Below, in pieces: positions 16,906 through 24,259 of a stretch of DNA of 36,745 bases (its first letter is position 1; each line of letters opens with the position of its first letter). A program made the position numbers and the translations under genes. The notes below the pieces were generated by a model. It saw nothing but the letters and a program-made list of their open reading frames with translations. It made no database searches and was not told where the DNA came from. The stretch lies in the NCBI GenBank assembly GCA_050485785.1, contig JBJHCA010000029.1:1-36745 (forward strand), in the 5' to 3' direction. This DNA is from JBJHCA01 sp050485785 (lineage in GTDB: Bacteria > Bacteroidota > Bacteroidia > Chitinophagales > Saprospiraceae).

Positions 16906-18366
16906 TCACCGTACCACTAATCGGGTATTACTCATTCCAAGGGTTCCCTGAACGTTTATATGGTAAACACCGGCCGGAAGATTAGCTGTATCCACACAAT
17001 GATGCCTTTCTTTATTTCCGGATGCATGCCTGTAAACCAACTGCCCTGCCACATTGTAAATACTGATCCATTGCAGCTCCTCATCTGCCTGAATACAGAA
17101 ATAATCGGTGGCCGGATTGGGATAAACCAGTGTTGCAAAATTTACCCGGACTTCTGACACCGTAGTTACGCCATCAATCCATTGCTCGTACGCCTTGATG
17201 TATGCATAAGTCAGATCAGGCCAGGCAGAAGCATTGAATGAGCCATCGTTAGTCATCAGTGTAATGGTAAGACCTTTTTCCGGGAAATACAAGGATGATG
17301 ACCCGTAGTAGATATAGCCGTTATGTCCAAATCCCTGGTGACCGTAAACATCTTGTTGCATAATACCCAAGCCGTATTTTAGCTGCGGAGTGAGCGTGAT
17401 GGTGTTCTTCATCAGCTCTAGAGAGGCAATTGACAGAAATTCCCCTTCAAAAAGTGCTTTCATCCAGATCGATAACTCATAAGGCGTGGCAAACATGGCT
17501 CCGGATGCCCAGGCCATGCTGTAAAGGCTGGTCAGGCTTATACCCAAAGCAGTGAAATCGAGCAGCATGCCATTTCCCGGGTCACCCCATACATTGGCCA
17601 CCGGATTGCCCAAAACCTCATAAGCCGCCAGTTTAATGGACGGCAGGTCAAGCGGATCGATCACCAATTCCTTTACCGCTTCATGAAATGGCAATCCGGT
17701 AACGCTTTCTATGATGAGACCGGCCAGAACATAGTTGGTATTGCTGTAATACCAGCTGCTTCCCGGGGTAAAAAGCGGCTGCAAGGTGAACTGCTCCACC
17801 ACCGCATAAGGGTTCCACACCGAATCCAGATTGGCATTGAGAGCTACGTAAAAAGCAGAATTCTCCGTTACATTGGCTATGCCGCTGGTATGGTTCAGTA
17901 ATTGCTCAATCGTAATATGCCCGGCTACATTCGGAAGTTGTGTAAACCAGATACCCAGTGTATCGCTCAGTGACAGTAAACCGGTTTCGTGCAGTCTGAG
18001 TATGGCCGCTGCCGTAAACGTTTTGGTAATGCTACCCATGCCGTAACTGTGGTTGGGGGTGGCAGGTAAAATGGCGGATGACTGCCCTGCTGCGCCAATA
18101 AAATAGGTATGATCAGGCAAAATAACCGATGTACTCAGGCTTTTCATGCCATAATGGTTGCGCAAACTGTCCGTTACTATGGCCAGCATAAGCTCCAGCT
18201 CCGGGTCTAGATCACCGGATACGGTAAGCAGATTATCCAGGCGATGGTGCTCATCAGCAACAATATCTACGCTGATAACGGGAAAGCCCTGCGAAAACTG
18301 AGCCATTGCCGTATCAGTAAACAGCAACATGCCAAGTGGCAGAAGGAACAGCAGCAATTTGTTCAT
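16906..18366 (-). CDS. Beta-lactamase-fold serine hydrolase with T9SS sorting domain
   Basis: 486 residues, exported. Residues 1-22 are a signal peptide (ends TAMAQ). The class C beta-lactamase / D-aminopeptidase fold follows: S112-I-T-K115 is the SxxK nucleophile motif, Y207-S-N209 the YxN motif, and HNGYIYYGSSS late in the domain sits where HxG/KTG is found. About 410-486 is a T9SS type A tail (LVYPNPATDYFCI, then ISIYNVAGQLVYRHASG and GVYHINVQG). The enzyme is therefore expected at the cell surface or released. Such proteins are usually peptidases or esterases rather than true beta-lactamases; the substrate is unknown. A -7 box lies about 30 bases upstream, with a direct repeat behind it. 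Confidence 0.88.
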   Translation of the reverse strand: MNKLLLFLLPLGMLLFTDTAMAQFSQGFPVISVDIVADEHHRLDNLLTVSGDLDPELELMLAIVTDSLRNHYGMKSLSTSVILPDHTYFIGAAGQSSAILPATPNHSYGMGSITKTFTAAAILRLHETGLLSLSDTLGIWFTQLPNVAGHITIEQLLNHTSGIANVTENSAFYVALNANLDSVWNPYAVVEQFTLQPLFTPGSSWYYSNTNYVLAGLIIESVTGLPFHEAVKELVIDPLDLPSIKLAAYEVLGNPVANVWGDPGNGMLLDFTALGISLTSLYSMAWASGAMFATPYELSIWMKALFEGEFLSIASLELMKNTITLTPQLKYGLGIMQQDVYGHQGFGHNGYIYYGSSSLYFPEKGLTITLMTNDGSFNASAWPDLTYAYIKAYEQWIDGVTTVSEVRVNFATLVYPNPATDYFCIQADEELQWISIYNVAGQLVYRHASGNKERHHCVDTANLPAGVYHINVQGTLGMSNTRLVVR

Positions 18367-18395
18367 AGTATCGGGTCAGTTTTGTGGTTGAGCTG

Positions 18396-18403
18396 CAAAC
18401 TTA
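18396..18403 (-). promoter_or_regulatory. Putative -7 box for the serine hydrolase gene
   Basis: The minus strand reads TAAGTTTG, a full match to TAnnTTTG. Transcription would begin near 18389, giving a leader of about 23 bases before the ATG at 18366. No TTG is found at the -33 spacing; a decamer direct repeat occupies the region just upstream instead. Confidence 0.45.
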
Positions 18404-18421
18404 GCAAGTCTGCCAATTCTC

Positions 18422-18450
18422 TTCCTGCTCAAATCGACAATTCCTGCTCA
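18422..18450. repeat. Two direct decamer repeats upstream of the serine hydrolase promoter
   Basis: TTCCTGCTCA occurs at 18422-18431 and again at 18441-18450, a 19-base period with a nine-base gap. Both copies lie about 30-60 bases upstream of the predicted transcription start. This is the layout expected for an activator that binds as a tandem dimer. The rest of 18367-18646 holds the -7 box and no gene. Confidence 0.4.
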
Positions 18451-18646
18451 TTGACGGATTAACTGCACCCGAATAATCTACAGTTGGTGTGCTTGGCTTC
18501 TTTTGTATGTCTTTTTGTGATGCGGAAAACCTTGCCTTCAATTAAGCCGTGCAGCCCGCAAAAAGGCACCCCCGGTGTGGAACCAGACAAACCTGAATAT
18601 TATCCACATCCACACCGAAATGTGGACCCGGAATGTAACAATTGAT

Positions 18647-19246
18647 CTAGTTTCCCCTTTGGGGCCACCATGGCGGCAGATTAATAATGGGTTCTTCACC
18701 GCGTTTGTAACGATCCTGCCGTGGCCCAAACCATGGACGTTTGGGATTTTTGATAAAAACATAGCGCACCGAAATAGCCGTTTGAGCATTGAATATCCGG
18801 TCACTTCCCGCCAGATGAATAACCGGCTTAAAGTCATACGACACATTTACCCTTCCCAGGGTGAGTTCTACCCCGCCTATTGCCGTGATGCCAAACAATG
18901 CATTGCGGTCTCCTTCCAGCGTGCTTTCGAGCCCAGTGTGCAAACCACCGCCGCCGTAAAGCGTAAACCGACGAGATATGATAGGGCTGTGTTGTTCGTA
19001 CAAAACCGTAAACAAGGACTGATCATGGTACAGACTATGCTGGAGTATTCCTTCCAGCGCACCTCTGTGTGCCACCCGGTACTTGGCCGTTAGTCCGACA
19101 TCAGTGCCCAGCCGGGCACCGGCTGCCAGCCTGTATGCCTGAGCTTCAAGTGATTGCGGCAGCAAGCACCCACAAAGAGTGATCAATAAGCAAAATAATA
19201 CCATGCCGCCCGGTAAAAAGCGGAACCTCCATCCCAATACGTTCAT
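18647..19246 (-). CDS. Small outer-membrane beta-barrel-like protein, unrecognised
   Basis: 199 residues. A signal peptide covers about 1-36 (hydrophobic core VLFCLLITLCGCLL, ending LEAQ); the LCGC could be read as a lipobox, but the later LEAQ site fits signal peptidase I better. The body has amphipathic strands (AYRLAAGARLGTDVGLTAKY, FTLYGGGGLHTG, FGITAIGGVELTLGRVNVSY) typical of a small eight-strand barrel. After the last strand comes an unusual Pro/Trp/Arg-rich tail (IKNPKRPWFGP and LPPWWPQRGN) rather than the usual terminal aromatic. It follows the larger barrel gene by 16 bases and so is the last gene of the TPR/barrel operon. Confidence 0.7.
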   Translation of the reverse strand: MNVLGWRFRFLPGGMVLFCLLITLCGCLLPQSLEAQAYRLAAGARLGTDVGLTAKYRVAHRGALEGILQHSLYHDQSLFTVLYEQHSPIISRRFTLYGGGGLHTGLESTLEGDRNALFGITAIGGVELTLGRVNVSYDFKPVIHLAGSDRIFNAQTAISVRYVFIKNPKRPWFGPRQDRYKRGEEPIINLPPWWPQRGN

Positions 19247-19262
19247 CCGCTAATGATTATAC

Positions 19263-20894
19263 TTAAAACTTAACCGTTAATCCGCCCATTACGTTGAAAC
19301 CGACCGTAGGATAACGGTACCAGCGCTGCCATGAATTATTGAACAGATTGTTGACCTGAAGAAATGCCCCGAAGTTTTTAGTGAACTGGTATCCTCCATT
19401 CAGGCTCACATCCAGTAGTACGGGCAGTGTATTGACCTCACCGTTTTCAGCGTAATAATGCATGCCTCCGGCAGTAAAAACTTCCAGGCCGGCATTAAAC
19501 TTTTCAGCCAGATAGCGGAAACCCATGTTGCCTTCCCATTCTGGCAAATGAAAAGCATGCTCCAGTGAATCGAGGTTGTAGATGTTGTACCCGCCGCGCA
19601 GGCTGATCTCGAATTTCTCCACCGGCGTAAAACTTCCCGACAGATTGGCATAATAGATGCTTCCGGCATCATACAGCACTTTTATGCGGCTGAAATCCTG
19701 GAACTCGTTCAGGTAAAGGGGCAAATTGTTCACTGATTTCCATCCACCCCGCAATTCAAACGAGACGGTTCTCATTTTACCGCCAATACCTGCATAGCGA
19801 TCGTGTGCGCGGTTGTTGAGCAGCGTTTGATTTTCGCTCAGCCAGGGATTGATGCCAATGGCACGACGGTAGTTGAACTGATCGATATAGCTGTTCCAGC
19901 CTGCAAACACCGAAAATTTACCATCGGCCAGCAACAGGGCGGCTTCAGAGGCTATGCCGGGAAAAAACGATGAGCTGTCGGGCAGGCTTGCTCCCAGGTA
20001 AGCACCTGCCTTGATCCTGTACATAGATCCTGAAAAGGTAATGGACGGTATGGCATAGGCAACGGAATTCCGCTGCTCGTCAAAGTCATTGTAAACACTG
20101 TTGAGAAATCCCGCTTCCACGGCCAATGGAAACCGGTCATCCAGCCAGTAAGTGAGTTTTCCCGTGAGGTCGGCAGCCAGTTCGGAGGCGGTAAAGCGAT
20201 CTGAAAAAGAATAGAGTTGAATATCAGCCTGATAATCGAAACCGGAAAAGTTCTCTCTGGGGTTAAACAGCCCTGCTTTTACATCCACGGATTTGTACTC
20301 CTGCCTCACCTGGCCGGGAGGAACTTCGGAAAAGGTTGTATCATATCCGTAGTAATGGATGCGATCCCATGCACCGGCAATGCCAAAGTTTACACCCAGC
20401 TGATCAGAAGCAAACCAGGTGGCATCTGCGCCGGCAGTGCCGGTGGCCACGCGTTGATTCTCAACACTTCGGTCATTATTGAGGCCGTGGTATTTCAGGT
20501 AAGCCCGGTACCGAAACGTCTGCGAGTCACTACCGCCGGAATACGCAGCCTCCAGTAATGGCGACATAGGCCAGCCAATACCGGCTTTAGCGTAAAAACG
20601 GTACACCTCAGGNNNNNNNNNNGGTAAAGGTTCGGCACGCATGGCCACGGGGCGTATTTCCGGAGCTTCATAATCAATAGTCAGCGTTTCAGATGGGATC
20701 TGATAGGTAATTTGCAGCGTCTGTTCTTTGATTTCGGGGAAGACGGGCGAGGTATTCAGTTTTTTCAGATCGGGCAGCGTAGCCCTGAACCGCTTTTCCA
20801 CCTCGATGATCTCATCGGGCAGGGTCTGTGCGCTGGAAATATTGAGTCCGATCAATGCCAGGGCAATCATTAACACCAATGCTGATTTATACAT
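19263..20894 (-). CDS. Outer-membrane beta-barrel resembling a TonB-dependent receptor without plug
   Basis: About 543 residues, exact length uncertain because of the N run. Signal peptide 1-22 (ends SSAQ). About 25-90 is a non-barrel leader with repeated Pro/Thr turns (EQTLQITYQIPSETLTIDYE). From about 95 the protein is barrel strands to the C-terminal G-G-L-T-V-K-F; NLFNNSWQRWYRYPTVG near the end is typical of TonB-dependent receptor barrels. There is no plug domain. The gene follows the giant TPR gene by 23 bases and precedes a small barrel gene by 16, all in one direction. A conserved pairing of large TPR protein and plugless barrel occurs in Bacteroidota, but I know of no assigned function. 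Confidence 0.75.
   Translation of the reverse strand: MYKSALVLMIALALIGLNISSAQTLPDEIIEVEKRFRATLPDLKKLNTSPVFPEIKEQTLQITYQIPSETLTIDYEAPEIRPVAMRAEPLXXXXPEVYRFYAKAGIGWPMSPLLEAAYSGGSDSQTFRYRAYLKYHGLNNDRSVENQRVATGTAGADATWFASDQLGVNFGIAGAWDRIHYYGYDTTFSEVPPGQVRQEYKSVDVKAGLFNPRENFSGFDYQADIQLYSFSDRFTASELAADLTGKLTYWLDDRFPLAVEAGFLNSVYNDFDEQRNSVAYAIPSITFSGSMYRIKAGAYLGASLPDSSSFFPGIASEAALLLADGKFSVFAGWNSYIDQFNYRRAIGINPWLSENQTLLNNRAHDRYAGIGGKMRTVSFELRGGWKSVNNLPLYLNEFQDFSRIKVLYDAGSIYYANLSGSFTPVEKFEISLRGGYNIYNLDSLEHAFHLPEWEGNMGFRYLAEKFNAGLEVFTAGGMHYYAENGEVNTLPVLLDVSLNGGYQFTKNFGAFLQVNNLFNNSWQRWYRYPTVGFNVMGGLTVKF
20613..20622. other. Assembly gap (10 N)
   Basis: Ten unresolved bases inside the barrel gene, covering about codons 91-94. 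The reading frame continues on both sides at this length, so the gap is probably close to its true size or differs by a multiple of three. It falls at the junction of the Pro-rich leader and the first barrel strand. Confidence 0.99.
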
Positions 20895-20917
20895 AGTTCC
20901 AAATATGTTCAGGTTGT

Positions 20918-23900
20918 TTAAAAATTGTCGGGATCATCCATCAATAACTGGTCGCCTTGAGGCCTGTCTTCAATGGGTTTGCGGTCTGGCAATTGCCCTG
21001 CATCCAGTCTGGCTAGCTTCTGACGGGTTTGTTCCACCAGATTATCGTCGCCGGTGTAATTTTCTATGATGCTTTCGTAAGCCACCCTGGCATTAAAAAA
21101 TTCACCTTCCTCGGCAAAAATATCCCCGAGCAATACCACACTGCGTGCTACCCAGTATTCATAGGAGGGTATCTCTCGCCTGATATTCAGGCACAGCTGA
21201 CGCGCTATTTCAAGATCGCGCTGAAGGTAATAGATGTAAGCAATCTGAAAACGTGCCTCAGCCGACCATTCATTGTCCATCAATTGAATGGTGCGGTTAA
21301 ATGCCGTCCGTGCTTTCTCCAGTTCTTCCATTTCCAGAGCAGTTTTACCCAGGTAATAGCTGGCTTCGCCCCGGTCACGGTTATCCGCCCGGGTATTGGT
21401 TTCCACTTTGGAAGCGTACATGTAAACTCCCTGAGCATTTTTTGTCCGGTATGCGGATCTCAGCGCATTTATCTGAGCTTCAAACCGAATATCCTCGGAA
21501 GTGGCAATTTCTTCAAGTTGTTTAAACTGCTGGAATGCTTTGGCAAAATCCCGGTCAATATTGTAACTGATCAGTGCTGCCTTGCGAAGTGCTCTGTCCA
21601 GGTAACTGCTTCGGCCCCGTGAAATGACTTCTTCATAATCCGGTTTTGCTTTACTGTATTCGCGCAGGGCAAAGTGCGACTCACCCCGGTGGAAATAGGC
21701 AGACAATATGCTGCGTCCGTTGGGGAATGAGTTGATGTAGTTGGTATACGCCTGCACCGCCCGGGTGTAGTCGCCCTGAATGTATTGTGCTTCTGCAGCC
21801 CGGAAGTTAATAGAATCTCTGGCGAGGTCAGTAACATTGACGGCCAGGCCCGGAATGGATTCGATAAAGGCAAAATAGCCATCGGGGTTGCCTTCCTCAA
21901 TGTAGATCTCCTCAATGTTTTTAAGGGCGTCTCTGGCTTCGGATGAGGCCGGATTATTAGCAAATACCTGTTTGTAGTAATTCAGGGCTTCTTCACTGCG
22001 TCCCATATTGAAGGCAATGAGGCCGAGCTGAATGTATGCCTGGTTCACCAAAGGGCTGTTGGGGTGACCGTTTACCAGTTTCAGGAGATTTTCCCTGGCT
22101 TCATTGGGTCGGTTCATGGTTTGGTATGTGACGCCAATATTCAGCAGAGCATCCGGTGCATAATTGGAGCGGGGAAAACGGGACACCATGCTTTCCAGTG
22201 CCATCAGTTTGTCAACATTGCGCCCCTGAACACCAAAGATGATCCCACGCTGAAACATGGCGTAATCCGCCCCGGGTAAATTTTGCTGGATCACTTTCTG
22301 ATAGCTGCCCTGAGCACGGTCATATTGATTGCGCTGTAATGCAGCATCACCATGTCTCAACAAAGCATCGGCATAGATCTGGCGCTTCACGATGTCAGAT
22401 TGCAGGTGATTCATTTGTTGCTCTATGCCCTGGATGGCTCTTTCAAAGAAGCTCTGTGCTGAACTGAAAGTTTCCTTCTTCAGATAATTGTAGCCCAGAG
22501 TGTAGTAAGCGGTTATCAAACCTGAGGCTTCAGGTAATTCACCAACTCCCGCGGCGGCGGTTACAAATTCATTCAGGTAGCGTATGGACTGGTCATACTG
22601 ATCTTTTTCGTAGGCAATTTGCCCCAGCCAGTATTTCGACAGGGCCACATAGTACATGTCAACCCCGGTTTGAATAGACTTGTGAAACAGCGGTTCAGCC
22701 TCTCCGAATGCCCGGTCATTGTATAGCTGAATAGCCCGCAGGTAAGTGACTTTCTGATAGGCTTCCTGAAGTTTGGGCCCGCGGTTGGGAATGCTTTCGA
22801 GAATTCTGAGGGCATTTTCATAATCCCGGGTATTGATGAACAGGTCACTGAGCATGGTTTGTGCTTCATTGTAATGAGGCGAACCCGGGGGAATATCCTG
22901 CAGAATTTCAATGGCATCGCGATGATAGCCCAGCTCGTAACTCAGTTTGGCAAAAGTGAGCAAAGCCGTAGCCTGTAATTCTTTGTTGTGATCCATCCGG
23001 CGGGCACGATCAAAGGCATTACGGGCAGCATTTTTATTTCCCCGCTTCAGGTAAGCATCACCAAGATGATACATAGCATTTTGTGCTATAGCAGAACCGC
23101 TTACATCCAGTTGTTCAAAATTGCGGATGGCTTCATCATAGCGGCCTGTTTTATACTGGACGTATGCCAGTTGATAGAGATCCTGTTCGCGCAATGAACG
23201 GCTGGCTCTGTAGTTGGCTTCAAGATGGGGGTAAGCTTTCTCGTATTCTCTCAGCTCAAAGTAGCTCTGCCCAACCAACAGATTGAGCTCGGTGACATAG
23301 CGCTGGTTCCTGTCGTTGAGTTGAGCCGTTCCGTATTGAGCTACGGCGGCATATTCACCCTGGTTAAACATGATCTGCGCTATGTAAAATGGCACGATGC
23401 GGCCATATTTGCGGTCGTTTTCCAAGCGGCGAAACTCCTCGAGGGCTTGCCTTTCGCGGCCCCGGTAATATTCAGTGAGGGCAAAGTAATACATTGCATC
23501 AGACTGGTATTGTCCCGGCCGGTTTTTCAACTGATTGAACACACCACCGGCTTGTGCAAATTGCTTAAGAACAAACTGTGAATACCCGCGCTTAAACAGC
23601 ATTTCATCCGCTTCTGCCGGTGACAGCATGCCGGGTTCAACCCTGCTGTAGTATTGTGATGCAGTAGCGTAGTCCCTGGAGCGGTAATAATAATTGCCCA
23701 TTTCATACGTCGCCTGATTGGCTAGCAATCCCGGTGAGTGTTCGCGAATGAACCTGTCAGCAAACCAAACTGCCTCGGCATCGCCCAGATGAACAGCGGA
23801 TAATACTTCGTAAAGCGCGGCTTCATTCCTGAGTGACTCCGATGCGCCGGCTTCAGCCGTTAGTGCCTGTTCGCGATAAGCCCTGAAGGCTGCTTTAGCC

Positions 23901-24100
23901 TCAGCAAACAGGCCGTCGGCATAAAACTGCTTGCCCTCTTTGTATAGCCGGTCTTGTTCAGTATATACCGAACTGAACTGGGCATTGACTGCCTGAGTAA
24001 GAATTACCGTCATCAACAAGATGAAAGGCAATACTGCCAGATAACTGATCTTTAATCTGTACTCCCTTATTCTGACGGGCGAGTCGAACCGTTGAATCAT
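20918..24100 (-). CDS. Giant exported TPR protein
   Basis: 1060 residues from the ATG at 24098-24100. The open frame continues 141 bases further upstream, but that stretch lacks a signal peptide and contains a promoter box (24195-24202), so the later ATG is chosen. A long basic N-region leads into a hydrophobic segment ending QAVNAQ (about 40), so the protein is exported to the periplasm. The mature protein is TPR helical hairpins almost throughout, many with A-x-x-x-F/Y-x-x-A/L; a short non-TPR end contains PDRKPIEDRPQGDQLLMDDP. Large TPR proteins in this position are thought to act as scaffolds for envelope complexes; the two barrel proteins encoded 23 and 16 bases downstream are the natural partners (inference). 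Confidence 0.85.
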   Translation of the reverse strand: MIQRFDSPVRIREYRLKISYLAVLPFILLMTVILTQAVNAQFSSVYTEQDRLYKEGKQFYADGLFAEAKAAFRAYREQALTAEAGASESLRNEAALYEVLSAVHLGDAEAVWFADRFIREHSPGLLANQATYEMGNYYYRSRDYATASQYYSRVEPGMLSPAEADEMLFKRGYSQFVLKQFAQAGGVFNQLKNRPGQYQSDAMYYFALTEYYRGRERQALEEFRRLENDRKYGRIVPFYIAQIMFNQGEYAAVAQYGTAQLNDRNQRYVTELNLLVGQSYFELREYEKAYPHLEANYRASRSLREQDLYQLAYVQYKTGRYDEAIRNFEQLDVSGSAIAQNAMYHLGDAYLKRGNKNAARNAFDRARRMDHNKELQATALLTFAKLSYELGYHRDAIEILQDIPPGSPHYNEAQTMLSDLFINTRDYENALRILESIPNRGPKLQEAYQKVTYLRAIQLYNDRAFGEAEPLFHKSIQTGVDMYYVALSKYWLGQIAYEKDQYDQSIRYLNEFVTAAAGVGELPEASGLITAYYTLGYNYLKKETFSSAQSFFERAIQGIEQQMNHLQSDIVKRQIYADALLRHGDAALQRNQYDRAQGSYQKVIQQNLPGADYAMFQRGIIFGVQGRNVDKLMALESMVSRFPRSNYAPDALLNIGVTYQTMNRPNEARENLLKLVNGHPNSPLVNQAYIQLGLIAFNMGRSEEALNYYKQVFANNPASSEARDALKNIEEIYIEEGNPDGYFAFIESIPGLAVNVTDLARDSINFRAAEAQYIQGDYTRAVQAYTNYINSFPNGRSILSAYFHRGESHFALREYSKAKPDYEEVISRGRSSYLDRALRKAALISYNIDRDFAKAFQQFKQLEEIATSEDIRFEAQINALRSAYRTKNAQGVYMYASKVETNTRADNRDRGEASYYLGKTALEMEELEKARTAFNRTIQLMDNEWSAEARFQIAYIYYLQRDLEIARQLCLNIRREIPSYEYWVARSVVLLGDIFAEEGEFFNARVAYESIIENYTGDDNLVEQTRQKLARLDAGQLPDRKPIEDRPQGDQLLMDDPDNF

Positions 24101-24194
24101 AGATTTTGCATTAGAATAACATGTACCATACGACCATTCACGCAGGGAATAGCGCACTTCCACAGATTGTAAAAAAGCTACGTGTATAAAGGTA

Positions 24195-24202
24195 CAAATA
24201 TA
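24195..24202 (-). promoter_or_regulatory. Putative -7 box for the TPR/barrel operon
   Basis: The minus strand reads TATATTTG, a full match to TAnnTTTG. The predicted transcript would start near 24188 and carry a leader of about 88 bases to the ATG at 24100. No TTG lies 19-21 bases upstream. The box lies inside the upstream part of the open frame, supporting the later start codon. Confidence 0.45.
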
Positions 24203-24259
24203 GCAGATGGTGTGACCTCTACATAACGCAGGGGTATACAAACTATTTCGGCCGGGCTT

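Noticed and set aside
16906..18366. True class C beta-lactamase
   Set aside because: The C-terminal T9SS tail and lack of the usual KTG triad fit surface serine hydrolases rather than AmpC.
18603..18626. Hairpin TCCACA/TGTGGA as terminator of the TPR/barrel operon
   Set aside because: Six base pairs, 12-base loop and no T-run; too weak to call.
24101..24241. Longer start for the giant TPR protein
   Set aside because: The extra 47 residues contain no signal peptide and overlap a promoter box; the ATG at 24098-24100 precedes a proper export signal.
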